A stretch of 64,000 nt of DNA from Arenimonas sp. (GCA_019459145.1 JAIBEK010000014.1:112761-176760), one strand, 5' to 3'. Positions 20,456-29,303 are shown, counted from the first letter of the stretch. A program made the numbers and translations. Notes: generated by a model from the letters alone, not told the origin.

Positions 20456-21691
20456 TCAGACCCCCATTTCCTGCCGCTGACGGCGGATATGCTCCGGCGT
20501 GTCGGCATAGACGCCCTTGAAGATGCTGGCACCCGGGACGGGCTGCGGATCGAGCAGCGTTCCGGCCGCCTCGACGCGCTTCTGCACCTCGACCACTTCT
20601 GCCAGGATCTGCGCCTCGGCCTGGACATGGCGCTCCTCGCTCCAGTCTTCACGCAGAATGAGGTGCTGTTTCAGGCGTTCGATCGGATCTCCGAGAGGCC
20701 AGGCCTTTGCCTCGTCCTTCGGCCGGTAGGCGCTCGGATCGTCGGAAGAGGAATGTGCGCCGACACGGTAGGTGTACCATTCGATGAGGACCGGTCCATG
20801 GCCGCCCCGCACCCGCTCCGTCGCCCATTTCGTCACGGCCATGACCGCAAGATAATCATTGCCGTCGACCCGCAACGCCGGGAGGCCATAACCCAATGCC
20901 CGTGCGGCATAGGTCCGGCCATGCCCTCGGGCAACGCCGGTATAGGTGGAGATGGCCCACTGGTTGTTGACGACATTTAGGATGACCGGCGGCCAATAGG
21001 ACGAGGCCGACAGAAGGCCGGTGTGAAAATCATTGGAGGCCGTCGATCCGTCACCGATCCAGCCGACGGCGAGGTTGTCCTTGCCGGTCAGCGCGTTGGC
21101 CATGGCCCAGCCCACCGCATGCACATACTGCGTGCCGAGATTGCCGGAAATGGTGAAGAAGCCATGGTCGCGCGCCGAGTGAAGCGTCGGCAGTTGCCGG
21201 CCGATCAGCGGATCATAGGCGTTGGAGTAGATCTGGCCCAGCAGCTTTTCCAGCGGATAGTCACCGGCAATCAGCAGGCTCTGCTGGCGATAGGTGGCGA
21301 AATTCATGTCGCCGGGCTTCAAGGCTCGCCGAAAGGCGCAGCCGATCGCTTCTTCGCCGAGTTGCTGGATGTAGAAGGACATCTTGCCCTGGCGCTGGGC
21401 GTTCAACATGCGCATGTCGATGACACGAGATGTCATCATGTCGGCCAGTCCCGTCCTGAGGGTATCGGCGTCCACATCGCCCAGATAATCGGCCCAGGGA
21501 CCGACCGCCTCGCCGGCCTCATTCAACACGCGGATGAGCGAGTTGGCGTGATCGACGCAGTCGATTGCCGCCACATCGAGCGGCGGAACGGCCAGTGCAC
21601 CGGCCTTCGGGATATCCAAGGACGAGAAATCCGGCTGCTCTCCGGGACGCGCCGGCGGATGGGCAAACGTCAGTCTGGTGTGCGAACTCAC
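20456..21691 (-). CDS. bkdA1: Branched-chain 2-oxoacid dehydrogenase E1 alpha subunit
   Basis: A 411-aa thiamine diphosphate-binding subunit. The ThDP motif runs from GWIGDGSTASNDFHT to ILNVVNNQWAIST; the phosphorylation-loop equivalent is HSSSDDPSAYR. The extended N-terminus (HPPARPGEQPDFSSL) and C-terminus (PEHIRRQRQEMGV) closely match what I recall of the 410-aa Pseudomonas putida protein. The start is most likely GTG at 21691, with GGAGGAG six bases upstream. An ATG at 21730 would place that ribosome site inside the gene. It is the first gene of the bkd operon and diverges from bkdR. Confidence 0.93.
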   Translation of the reverse strand: MSSHTRLTFAHPPARPGEQPDFSSLDIPKAGALAVPPLDVAAIDCVDHANSLIRVLNEAGEAVGPWADYLGDVDADTLRTGLADMMTSRVIDMRMLNAQRQGKMSFYIQQLGEEAIGCAFRRALKPGDMNFATYRQQSLLIAGDYPLEKLLGQIYSNAYDPLIGRQLPTLHSARDHGFFTISGNLGTQYVHAVGWAMANALTGKDNLAVGWIGDGSTASNDFHTGLLSASSYWPPVILNVVNNQWAISTYTGVARGHGRTYAARALGYGLPALRVDGNDYLAVMAVTKWATERVRGGHGPVLIEWYTYRVGAHSSSDDPSAYRPKDEAKAWPLGDPIERLKQHLILREDWSEERHVQAEAQILAEVVEVQKRVEAAGTLLDPQPVPGASIFKGVYADTPEHIRRQRQEMGV

Positions 21692-22087
21692 TTTCTTCTC
21701 CTCCAAGAAGTGCTTCGTCCGGCGCGTCATGCGCCCTCGATCTGCTGCGCAAAAGCCTCCCGCCCTTGCGCAATCAGGAATTGGTCAGTCTACCGGCTCC
21801 TGCGGCAAGCCGCCTGTGGAACGCGATGTCGGGGCCAGAGGCGTCGCCCGATCGCAAGACCGGCGATCGCCGGAACGTGCCGTGGCGTGGAAAACTACAG
21901 GGCGGCTGGATGCGTTCGACATGTCGGCCCCCTCCCAAGGGCAAGGATCATTCGACGATCGAGCATCATGCTATTCCTCAATGCAGGGAAATGTCCTGAC
22001 TTTGTTTCCCCGTCTTGAGCGATATTGCGAAACGGACCATGCTGTTTCGGACGCTGCGCATTCATTCGTTTCCTGGAGGAGGAAAAC
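21692..22087. promoter_or_regulatory. bkdA1-bkdR divergent regulatory region
   Basis: This 396-bp stretch has no convincing gene. It separates bkdA1 from its Lrp-type regulator gene and is unusually long for this window. Its bkdR-proximal part holds a dyad (22028-22049). In Pseudomonas, BkdR binds several sites over an extended intergenic region, so the length fits a multi-site operator. I could not fix promoters by eye. Confidence 0.6.
22028..22049. promoter_or_regulatory. Candidate BkdR operator (inverted repeat)
   Basis: CGAAAC at 22028-22033 is mirrored by GTTTCG at 22044-22049, a perfect 6-bp inverted repeat with a 10-base spacer, 38 bases before the bkdR start. Its position suggests autoregulation or shared control of the divergent operon; this is inference. 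Confidence 0.4.
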
Positions 22088-22552
22088 ATGGGGCAAGTTC
22101 TGGATTCCACCGATCGCAAAATCCTCAACCAATTGCTGGCGGATGCGCGCCAGCAGAACACGCAACTTGCCGAAGCGGTCGGCCTGTCGCCGCCGCCCTG
22201 CTGGAAGCGGGTGAACCGCCTGGAGCAGGCAGGCATCATCCGCGGCTATACGGCTGTGCTCGACATGGAGAAACTGGGTTATCCCGAAATCGCGCTGATC
22301 GACATCACGCTGGAAAACCACGCGCATTATCCGCTGGAAGGCGTGTGCGAGAAGCTGGCGGCCCTGCCGGAGGTTCTTGAGGTTCACATTACCACCGGCG
22401 ACTTCGACTGCTTCATCAAGGTGGCAATCTCGGATACCGGTGCGCTGGAGCGTTTTTTGCGGGAGAAACTCTACATGATCGACGGTGTGCGGGGCACGCG
22501 CACGAGCCTGTCGTTGCGGCGTTTCAAGGACGTCCAGTCGACGCTGATCTGA
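22088..22552 (+). CDS. bkdR: Lrp/AsnC-family regulator of the bkd operon
   Basis: A 154-aa leucine-responsive-type regulator. The N-terminal helix-turn-helix spans about residues 8-60 (DSTDRKILNQLLADARQQN, VGLSPPPCWKRVNRLEQAGII). The C-terminal RAM/AsnC ligand domain includes EVLEVHITTGDFDCFIKVA. The ATG at 22088 has GGAGGAGGAAA upstream, so the longer frame starting near 22025 is discarded. Its divergent position beside bkdA1 matches BkdR of pseudomonads and rhizobia, an activator that responds to branched-chain amino acids. Confidence 0.9.
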   Translation: MGQVLDSTDRKILNQLLADARQQNTQLAEAVGLSPPPCWKRVNRLEQAGIIRGYTAVLDMEKLGYPEIALIDITLENHAHYPLEGVCEKLAALPEVLEVHITTGDFDCFIKVAISDTGALERFLREKLYMIDGVRGTRTSLSLRRFKDVQSTLI

Positions 22553-22595
22553 GCGCCCCAGGTCGCAGGAATAACGGGACTATCGGGGCGATATG

Positions 22596-22618
22596 GCCGG
22601 CGAGCATGTCCCGCCGGC
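22596..22618. terminator. Weak hairpin between convergent bkdR and XRE gene
   Basis: GCCGGCG (22596-22602) pairs with CGCCGGC (22612-22618) around a 9-base loop. It lies between two converging genes and could end transcription from either side, but no U-tract follows. Confidence 0.3.
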
Positions 22619-22684
22619 ACAAATGCCATGGGAAAACCAGGGCGCATCGACCCCAGGGGCTTGCGCCAGGTCAGGCCGCCTTCT

Positions 22685-22966
22685 TCAGTGGACATCGCCG
22701 CCTGGAGTCTCCTCCCAGTCCGGCCCGTGTCCCTGGCCGGTCAGCAGCCAGGACAGACTGACCTGCAGAACGCCGGCCAGCATGCTCAGCCGGTTCGCCC
22801 GCGGTTCGGCTCGGTCCTTTTCCCAATTGGCCCAGGTCCGCGCCTCGACGCCGAGGATCCTTGCAGCATCCTCCGTCGACAGGTCCAGCGCATCGCGTGC
22901 GAACGAGATCCGCCCGCCGAGCGTATCGGCTTCGCGATCGATCGCGTGATAAGGAATATCCAGCAT
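22685..22966 (-). CDS. Small XRE-family helix-turn-helix protein
   Basis: A 93-aa protein consisting almost entirely of an XRE/Cro-type DNA-binding domain. It carries GGRISFARDALDLSTEDAAR followed by ILGVEARTWANWEKDRAEP, with the RLSMLAGVLQVSLSWLLTG tail usual for this fold. The ATG at 22966 follows AGGAAGG. It is the last gene of the betaine-type importer unit, 83 bp after the binding-protein gene, beyond two hairpins. It may be a regulator of that importer expressed at low level by read-through; the target is unknown. Confidence 0.8.
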   Translation of the reverse strand: MLDIPYHAIDREADTLGGRISFARDALDLSTEDAARILGVEARTWANWEKDRAEPRANRLSMLAGVLQVSLSWLLTGQGHGPDWEETPGGDVH

Positions 22967-22987
22967 CTCATGCCCTTCCTGATTGAG

Positions 22988-23034
22988 GGCCCGCCTCGCA
23001 AGGCGGGCCGGGTCACGCCCGGCGGAACCGGGCG
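22988..23034 (-). terminator. Tandem GC-rich hairpins after betaine-binding-protein gene
   Basis: Two perfect hairpins lie in succession. One is CGCCCGG (23016-23022) with CCGGGCG (23028-23034). The other is GGCCCGCCT (22988-22996) with AGGCGGGCC (23001-23009) and a 4-base loop. No U-tract follows. They probably limit transcription into the XRE gene or protect the upstream mRNA 3' end. Confidence 0.6.
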
Positions 23035-23049
23035 CAGGCTTGGCGATCG

Positions 23050-23928
23050 TTACTTTCCGACCCAGGTCGCAATCTGGTCCGGGTGGTCGGAGATATACTT
23101 GGCGACGGCTTCCTCGTAGGACGTCTCCTGCGCGGTGAACATCGCCGCTTCGAGATCGGAGAGCGGGAGTTTCATGCGCGACATGAAGGCGGCAACCTCG
23201 GGATTGTCCTGCTTGAAGCCCTTGCGCGCCAGAACATCGACATGCTCCGCCTCGCCGAGGGCCTTCCTGGGGTCATCGATATAGCGCAGCTCGTATTTGC
23301 CGAACATCCAGTGGGGGCTCCAGGAGGTGGCGACGAACCAGTCTTCGGAGCGATAGGCCCGCTCGACGGTGGTCAGCATGCCGGCTTCGCTGGAGATCTG
23401 CAGCTTGTAGTCGCCAAGCTCGTAGGTCTTCAAAGCCTCCTGCGACAGGCGGGTCAGGCCAGCGCCCGGATCGATACCCTGCACCGTGTTCTTCAGCTTC
23501 TCCATTACCTCGGGCTTCTTCAGGTCCTCGATGGAAGAGATTTCGCTTTCAGGAATATAGGCGGGGACCACCCAGCCGAGCTTTGCTCCGTCATAGACCG
23601 TGCCGAGGGTCTCGACCTTGTCCTCGACGCGGCTGTAGTAGTCGGCATGCGTCTGCGGCAGCCAGGCCATCATCATGAAGTCCAGGTCACCGCGGCTGAC
23701 ACCCTGATAGAGCGGTGCCACGTCGGTCTGAACGAGTTCGACCTCCTGGCCAAGCTCGTCCTTGATCAGCTTGGCCGCCAGCTTGGTGACGAATTCGGCA
23801 TCGGACCAGGCCGACCAGCCGATCTTGACGGGCTTTTTCTCCTGCGCAAGTCCGGCCGAGGCCGTCCCGCTGACGAGGAGTGCGGCAAGGCCGAGGGTGG
23901 CGCCGAGAGACGCGATCTTTTTCAACAT
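23050..23928 (-). CDS. Glycine betaine-type ABC transporter substrate-binding protein
   Basis: A 292-aa periplasmic binding protein of the OpuAC/ProX family. The ATG at 23928 follows AAAGGAG. The signal peptide (MLKKIASLGATLGLAALLV..) probably ends near ASA or GLA around residues 24-28. The mature part starts KIGWSAWSDAEFVTKLAA and has VAPLYQGVSRGDLDFMMMAW and YRSEDWFVATSWSPHWMF. These tryptophan-rich motifs are those that form the aromatic cage for quaternary ammonium groups. Encoded after permease and ATPase genes, unlike many betaine operons where the binding protein comes last without a following gene. Ligand assignment (glycine betaine, proline betaine or choline) is not possible from sequence. 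Confidence 0.88.
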   Translation of the reverse strand: MLKKIASLGATLGLAALLVSGTASAGLAQEKKPVKIGWSAWSDAEFVTKLAAKLIKDELGQEVELVQTDVAPLYQGVSRGDLDFMMMAWLPQTHADYYSRVEDKVETLGTVYDGAKLGWVVPAYIPESEISSIEDLKKPEVMEKLKNTVQGIDPGAGLTRLSQEALKTYELGDYKLQISSEAGMLTTVERAYRSEDWFVATSWSPHWMFGKYELRYIDDPRKALGEAEHVDVLARKGFKQDNPEVAAFMSRMKLPLSDLEAAMFTAQETSYEEAVAKYISDHPDQIATWVGK

Positions 23929-23980
23929 GGTTGCTCCTTTTTCAAAGGTTCGCATTCGGCGGGGAACGCCCCGCCATGGT

Positions 23981-24874
23981 TCAGCCGGAAACGGTCGCAC
24001 TCGTTGCGGGTGCTTTCGTTTCCGCTGGTTTCCAGGAAAGGAGGCGGCGCAAGCCGGCGTTTTCCTTCCCGAGGCTCTGGGTGATGCGGTCGAGAACGAC
24101 CGCCAGGATGACGACGGCGAGGCCGCCCTCGAAGCCGGTGCCGACATCGAGACGCTGAATGCCGGTCAGCACCGTATTGCCCAGCCCGCCGGCGCCGATC
24201 ATCGAGGCGATGACCACCATCGATAGCGACAGCATGATCGTCTGGTTGATACCGGCCATGATCGAGGGCAGGGCATTGGGCAATTGCACCTTGAAGAGAA
24301 GCTGCGTCGACGTGCAGCCGAAGGCCTGACCGGCTTCGATGAACTCCGCATGTACCTGGCGAATTCCCAGATTGGTGAGGCGCACGACCGGCGGCATGGC
24401 GAAAATGACCGTGGCGATCGTTCCCGGCACGGCACCGAGGCCGAAGAACATAGCGGCGGGGATGAGATAGACAAAGGCCGGCATGGTCTGCATCAGGTCG
24501 AGCACCGGGCGCACCCCGGCGGCGACCGTGTCCTTGCGCGCCATGGCAATGCCGAGCGGCAGGCCGACGACCATGGCGAGGATAGTGGAGGCGATGACGA
24601 GCGACAGCGTTTCCATGGTGGCGGGCCAAAGGCCCATGTACTGCACGAGCCAGAGTGACAGACCGGTGAAGACGGCAAAGCCGATACCGACCCGCCAGAG
24701 GGAGAGCACCACGAATATCGCGATCCCCATAGGCATCGGAACGGCAGCAAGTGCGGCCAGAATGCCGCCGGTGACAAAGCCGATCGTGGCGGCGATCATG
24801 TCGAGCGCCGGCGAGAAATTGTCGAGAATGTAATTGACGGCGCCATCAACGACGTCAGCGATTTCGAAAGTCAT
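23981..24874 (-). CDS. Betaine-type ABC transporter permease (ProW/OpuAB family)
   Basis: A 297-aa inner-membrane permease with about six hydrophobic segments. The family motifs [19 protein letters not shown] and [19 protein letters not shown] are followed by the EAA coupling loop [20 protein letters not shown] and the [13 protein letters not shown] region. The ATG at 24874 has GAGAGGA upstream. It lies 60 bp after the ATPase gene and 52 bp before the binding-protein gene, forming one importer. Confidence 0.9.
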   Translation of the reverse strand: MTFEIADVVDGAVNYILDNFSPALDMIAATIGFVTGGILAALAAVPMPMGIAIFVVLSLWRVGIGFAVFTGLSLWLVQYMGLWPATMETLSLVIASTILAMVVGLPLGIAMARKDTVAAGVRPVLDLMQTMPAFVYLIPAAMFFGLGAVPGTIATVIFAMPPVVRLTNLGIRQVHAEFIEAGQAFGCTSTQLLFKVQLPNALPSIMAGINQTIMLSLSMVVIASMIGAGGLGNTVLTGIQRLDVGTGFEGGLAVVILAVVLDRITQSLGKENAGLRRLLSWKPAETKAPATSATVSG

Positions 24875-24934
24875 GGGGATCCTCTCTCAGAAGAGACCAG
24901 CCGGGCAAGCCGCTCACGCGAACAATCGGCGCGA

Positions 24935-26167
24935 TCAATGGGCGCGATCGAGCGTTTCGAGCAGGACGGATTTGCTGATCGAGCCGAGATAGCGGTTGCG
25001 CTGGTCGACCACCGGCACCGGCCAGGGACTCGACGCGACGCGGCCCAGCACGTTCGACAGCGGTTCTTCCGCCGGGATCGGCTCCACGTCGGGCAGAAAG
25101 GCACTACGGTAGGGGTCGGGGTCCCTGGCGCGTACCTTGTCGATCAGGGACGCCTGGCTGACCATGCCGTGATAGGTCTTGTCGCGACCGAGAATGATGG
25201 CGTAGTCGCGGTCGAAATTCTTCATCCGCTCGAGTGCAGCCGCGACGCTCACGCCCTGTCTTTCGATGATCGTCACCTGCGTCTTGCGCGCCACGTCGCC
25301 GGCCTTGAAAACCTGACTGACATCGACATTGCGGAAGAAGGACCGGACATAATCGTTAGCCGGCTGCATGACGATCTCGTCAGGCGTACCGACCTGGATG
25401 ACCTCCCCGTCCTGCATGATGCATATCCGGTCGCCGATCCGCATGGCCTCGTCGAGGTCGTGGCTGACGAAGACGATGGTGCGGCTGTGTTCCGACTGCA
25501 GACGCACGAGTTCATCCTGCATTTCGGTGCGGATCAGGGGATCGAGGGCCGAAAAGGCCTCGTCCATCAGAAGGATGGTGGGCTCGCTGGCAAGTGCGCG
25601 GGCCAGGCCGACGCGCTGCTTCATGCCGCCGGAAAGCTGGTCCGGACGGCTCTCGGCATAACCGGCAAGTCCGACCGCGTCGAGCGCCGCGAGCGCCCGC
25701 TTCTTGCGTTCGGCCTCTCCCATGCCGGCCACTTCGAGGCCGAAGGCGGCATTGTTGAGAACCGACCGGTTGGGTAGCAGGGCAAAGGACTGGAAGACCA
25801 TGCTGATATCGCGCCGGCGAAGCGCGATAAGCTCACTGCGGGACATGCCGGTAATATCCTGGCCGTCGATCTCGATCGAGCCGGATGTCGGTTCTATCAG
25901 ACGGTTGAGCAGGCGGAGCAAGGTCGACTTGCCGGAGCCCGAAAGGCCCATGATGACGAAGATCTCGCCGGCATGGATATCGAACGTCGCATCGGAGACG
26001 CCGATGGCATTGCCGGTCTGTGCATGCACCTCCGCCTTCGACTTGCCGGAGCGGAAGAGTTCGAGCGCCTTTTCCGGGCGCTCACCAAAGACTTTGTAGA
26101 CGGATTTGAGACTGATCTTGGGCGCGTCCGGTTTTGCCGACACGTCTGTTTCAGTTGTCAGGGCCAT
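24935..26167 (-). CDS. Betaine-type ABC transporter ATPase with CBS domains (ProV/OpuAA family)
   Basis: A 410-aa ATPase. Walker A GLSGSGKST, signature LSGGMKQRVGLARAL and Walker B ILLMDEAFSALDPL are intact. The N-terminal KVFGERPEKALELFRSGKS segment is the ProV-type insertion. The C-terminal portion (about residues 285-405) holds two CBS units, which in this family sense ionic strength or cyclic-di-AMP; the ligand here is unknown. First gene of the importer operon, preceded by a 498-bp noncoding region. Its ribosome site is weak. Confidence 0.9.
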   Translation of the reverse strand: MALTTETDVSAKPDAPKISLKSVYKVFGERPEKALELFRSGKSKAEVHAQTGNAIGVSDATFDIHAGEIFVIMGLSGSGKSTLLRLLNRLIEPTSGSIEIDGQDITGMSRSELIALRRRDISMVFQSFALLPNRSVLNNAAFGLEVAGMGEAERKKRALAALDAVGLAGYAESRPDQLSGGMKQRVGLARALASEPTILLMDEAFSALDPLIRTEMQDELVRLQSEHSRTIVFVSHDLDEAMRIGDRICIMQDGEVIQVGTPDEIVMQPANDYVRSFFRNVDVSQVFKAGDVARKTQVTIIERQGVSVAAALERMKNFDRDYAIILGRDKTYHGMVSQASLIDKVRARDPDPYRSAFLPDVEPIPAEEPLSNVLGRVASSPWPVPVVDQRNRYLGSISKSVLLETLDRAH

Positions 26168-26665
26168 ATTTTCTCAAGCCCCCGCTCGGTAGCGGAGGAA
26201 CGCTCCTTTTCTGGCGAAATAGTTCCACGTCGGAGCACTTGGTGCTTGGTCCGAGGGAGCATTATTCCCGTCTTCGTCGAACGGCGCGAGCGCCGCAGTT
26301 CACGTGCTGATGTCAGTCTCTGTTGGCAAGGCGTAGCGGATGCCAGAGACAAGGGGATCTGCAGGATGCAAATCGTCTCGCGAGCGAGTTGAGGTCGCTA
26401 GATATGGGAGAAAGCCGCCCTTGTCCATAAAAAAATCTAAATCTAGTGGTTCTCGCCTGTGGCTCCATGCGTCGCGGGTCGGACTTTGAACGTTGGGAAA
26501 GCGGGTGAAGCCGGACATTTCCGGGCTTTTCCGCGGCGCCGGTTGCCCATCTCAGCTACCGGCCGAGAAGGAGAAAGGACCGGTTCCTCGGGCATGACCA
26601 TTCATCCTTGGCGCGGGGCACCGGCAAACGGCGCGGAGAATGGTTTTCCTCGGAAAACCAGCATC
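26168..26665. promoter_or_regulatory. Noncoding region upstream of betaine importer
   Basis: This 498-bp stretch has no gene I can support. It contains a bulged hairpin at 26231-26253 (CGGAGCAC, GTGC, TCCG), an AT-rich patch near 26423-26452 that stands out from the surroundings and could be a promoter for the importer, and at the far end the terminator-like stem of the preceding operon. A leader RNA is possible but not demonstrated. Confidence 0.4.
26641..26660 (-). terminator. Hairpin after exonuclease-fusion gene
   Basis: TGGTTTTCC (26641-26649) pairs perfectly with GGAAAACCA (26652-26660) across two bases, giving at least an 8-bp stem. It begins 5 bases beyond the stop of the last gene in the symporter operon. 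Only TTCTC follows, so it is a modest intrinsic terminator candidate. Confidence 0.5.
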
Positions 26666-28759
26666 TTACACAGTCTTCGAGTTGTCGGATCGCTGGTTGG
26701 TGTCCTGCAATAGCCTGTCATAGCGCTTCACCTCCGCGAGCAAATCGCTGAGGCGATCAATGCCCCTGGCCTGCAAGACCCGTTTCAGCTTGAGAAAGAC
26801 CTCGGCCGTGGCCAAGGTGTCGCCCATGGCCGTGTGACGCTGGCTGCGGGGCAGGTCAACTGCGAGCCGGCTTACCAGATCGTCGAGCGTGTGGTTCTCG
26901 TTGAGACCAAAGACGGCCGCCGACAAGAGGACGGTGTCGAGGATCGGATTGACGAAGCGGACGCCGAGCTCCGCTTCGCGTCGCCACAGGAAGGCCATGT
27001 CGAACGGCGCATTGTGCGCGACGATCACGGCATCATGGGCAAAGGTGTGAAAGCGCTCTACCGCCTCCTGAACGCTAGTGGCATCGGCGACCATGGCATC
27101 GGTCACGCCATGAATGGCGGAGGAGGAGCGGGGGATGGAGCGTCCCGGATTGACCAGCATGTCAAGCGTCTCGCCCGGCACCCGCCGGCCGTTGACAATC
27201 CGCACGGCGGCGATCTGGACGATTTCGTCGCCTCGTTCCGGGAAAAGCCCGGTCGTCTCGGTATCGAAAACCACATAGGCCAGATCATCGAGACGAGTGT
27301 CGCCGATGCGCTCGACATAGGCGCGCGCCAAAAGGTCGAAATCATAGACAACGGAAAAGGCCGTATCGGCGGGAGCGGGTTCGATACGCTGAATGGGCCG
27401 AAGGAACATGTCGATGGAGGCCGTCCCAGCGTCACCCCGAGCTGCGAGTGACGTGGCGTGCGCGGCAAGGATCGTCTCCGCCGACATCCCGCCGGGGCTG
27501 CCATCGACCGGCTCCGCCAGCCAGGCTTTGAGATCGCTGTCGGCGACCGCTGGACCCTGCCATCCAAGGCGGATTTCGGCCGCGTCGGACGTCTCGCGGA
27601 TCACCAGGTCAAAGGCCCGGATATCCCTATCGGATGCCAGTTTTTGCGCCAAATGGCCGAAAAGGGAAACGATGTCGAAGGCATTGCAGCGCACCGCAAG
27701 CGCGCTCGCTTCGATCTCGAGCGACAGACCCGATGAAGCCATCTGCCTTTGCAGGTTTACGGCGAGTTCGCGCGCATCGATCGGGGCCATCGGCCAGCCG
27801 TCCGCGCGACAGCCGTCGAACCGCGTCGCGAGTTCGGCAAGGGTCTGGTCGAGACGTTCGACCTCGTCTCTCAAGGCGGGGATCGAGAGTGCGCGCTCCT
27901 GCTCGCCATCGCCTCCGATCCGCGCGGCGAGCGCCGCGACTGTCGGGCGTACGCGCTCGAAAACCTCGCTCAGCAGGCCATCACGCCTTGCATAGGCAGC
28001 CACCTCCCCGGTGACATCCCGCAGGGTCATGACATAAGCGGCTGCATCTCCGCCGTTGTCGCGCGCCAGACGCATGCGGCCGGCCAGACGCCGTGAGCCG
28101 CAGGGGCTGGTGCAGACGAATTCGACCACGGCATCGGGCAAGGCCGCCTCGATCAGACGTTGATGCCCATGGCGGATCGCACCATCGTCGACATAATCGA
28201 ACAGGTTGCGACCAAGGCAGACCGGTGTTTTCGCCCCCGACAGCATGCGATGGGCCACGCTGTTGTAGAAAACGATATGATGGCGGCCGGTGCACAAGAG
28301 CACGGCCGGCGGGACATCGGAAAGAAGATGTTCCAGCTTGTTCTTGTCCGCTGCAAGCCTGGTCGTCTCCCGCGCCACCGTCTCGGCCAGCGAATTGCGG
28401 CTTTTCGCCAAAGTCGCGGTGGCCGATGCCGCCGCATCGGCCAGATCGCCGAGGTATCGTGCCTGGGCCGCGTCCAGATCCTCCGCGACATCCGAATGCG
28501 TGCGCACCCGTAGCGCCGAAGCCAGTTGGTCCATCGGTCGCGCCAGATGGGTGTCGAACAGGAACCAGACACCGGCGACCAGGGCCAGGATGCCGAAGCC
28601 GGACGCCACCGCGCCCTGGACGAAGGCGTTCAGCATGTCCGGACTGCCCTGCCGATGATACCCGAACCACAGGCCGATCCCCAGCGCCAAAATCGACCCG
28701 AGGGCGATGGCGACGAAGAAGAGAAGAATGCGGCTGCGCAGTCCTATTCTCAATATCAC
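26666..28759 (-). CDS. Membrane PAS sensor fused to DnaQ-type 3'-5' exonuclease
   Basis: A protein of about 697 aa. Two N-terminal membrane helices (about residues 8-30 and 45-70) lead to a HAMP-like segment, a PAS domain (about 150-260), and a kinase-like helical/ATPase region that I judge degenerate because no clear H-box or G-boxes are seen. The C-terminal DEDD exonuclease carries Exo I FDTETTGLFP (Asp499, Glu501), Exo II VAHNAPFDMAFL and Exo III HTAMGDTLATAE (His642, Asp647). The start is uncertain: GTG at 28759 lies 7 bases after the previous stop with GGAG upstream, whereas a start near 28831 would overlap that gene. Similar exonuclease genes accompany DUF4212 symporters elsewhere, but the physiological role is unknown. 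Confidence 0.8.
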   Translation of the reverse strand: MILRIGLRSRILLFFVAIALGSILALGIGLWFGYHRQGSPDMLNAFVQGAVASGFGILALVAGVWFLFDTHLARPMDQLASALRVRTHSDVAEDLDAAQARYLGDLADAAASATATLAKSRNSLAETVARETTRLAADKNKLEHLLSDVPPAVLLCTGRHHIVFYNSVAHRMLSGAKTPVCLGRNLFDYVDDGAIRHGHQRLIEAALPDAVVEFVCTSPCGSRRLAGRMRLARDNGGDAAAYVMTLRDVTGEVAAYARRDGLLSEVFERVRPTVAALAARIGGDGEQERALSIPALRDEVERLDQTLAELATRFDGCRADGWPMAPIDARELAVNLQRQMASSGLSLEIEASALAVRCNAFDIVSLFGHLAQKLASDRDIRAFDLVIRETSDAAEIRLGWQGPAVADSDLKAWLAEPVDGSPGGMSAETILAAHATSLAARGDAGTASIDMFLRPIQRIEPAPADTAFSVVYDFDLLARAYVERIGDTRLDDLAYVVFDTETTGLFPERGDEIVQIAAVRIVNGRRVPGETLDMLVNPGRSIPRSSSAIHGVTDAMVADATSVQEAVERFHTFAHDAVIVAHNAPFDMAFLWRREAELGVRFVNPILDTVLLSAAVFGLNENHTLDDLVSRLAVDLPRSQRHTAMGDTLATAEVFLKLKRVLQARGIDRLSDLLAEVKRYDRLLQDTNQRSDNSKTV

Positions 28760-28766
28760 GCGAGTC

Positions 28767-29291
28767 TCAACTCCGTTTGCAGGCGATTTCGAGCGTCGGA
28801 TCGCCCGCCGGTAGCGCCGTCCATTCCGCACCGCTGACAGTTCCGTCTTCGGCGACTTTCACGTCCTTGCCCATGAGATCCCCGCGCCGCTTCCCGGCGC
28901 AATCGAACAGGACCTTGACCCGCGCCATCGGCTGCCAACGCGCCGCCAGCACAAGGTCGACCATCACCTGATCGGGTAGGTTGGGATGGCGTTGCACGGT
29001 CCGCGTATCCACCGCGCTGTAGCGCGTCACCACCGGCTGGTAGTAGGACCAAGGCCGCCAGAACGAACGCTGTTCGTTGTTCCAGGCAACGATCACGCCG
29101 GCTGGCTGGGTTGCCACATTGCGCTCGAACCAGCTGTACTCGCTCCAGATCGCATAGCTCAGCATGCCGATGCCAGCTGCCGCCGGCACGATCCATTTCG
29201 GCAGGAGGCCACGGCTGATCCATCGCAGCCCCATGGCAATACCCGCCACGGCCACACCTGCCACGACAGCCGCAATCAACTCGAAAATCAT
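28767..29291 (-). CDS. Membrane-anchored protein of unknown function in symporter operon
   Basis: A 174-aa protein I do not recognise. Two N-terminal hydrophobic segments (about residues 3-26 and 33-50, FELIAAVVAGVAVAGIAMGL and WIVPAAAGIGMLSYAIW) are followed by a soluble, probably periplasmic domain with several tryptophans (WRPWSYYQPVVTRYSAVD) and a C-terminal pair of cysteines (LFDCAGKRRGD, LEIACKRS) that could form a disulfide. It lies 12 bp after the DUF294 gene and 7 bp before the exonuclease fusion, so it is part of the symporter operon. Confidence 0.75.
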   Translation of the reverse strand: MIFELIAAVVAGVAVAGIAMGLRWISRGLLPKWIVPAAAGIGMLSYAIWSEYSWFERNVATQPAGVIVAWNNEQRSFWRPWSYYQPVVTRYSAVDTRTVQRHPNLPDQVMVDLVLAARWQPMARVKVLFDCAGKRRGDLMGKDVKVAEDGTVSGAEWTALPAGDPTLEIACKRS

Positions 29292-29303
29292 GCACTTAAT
29301 CCT

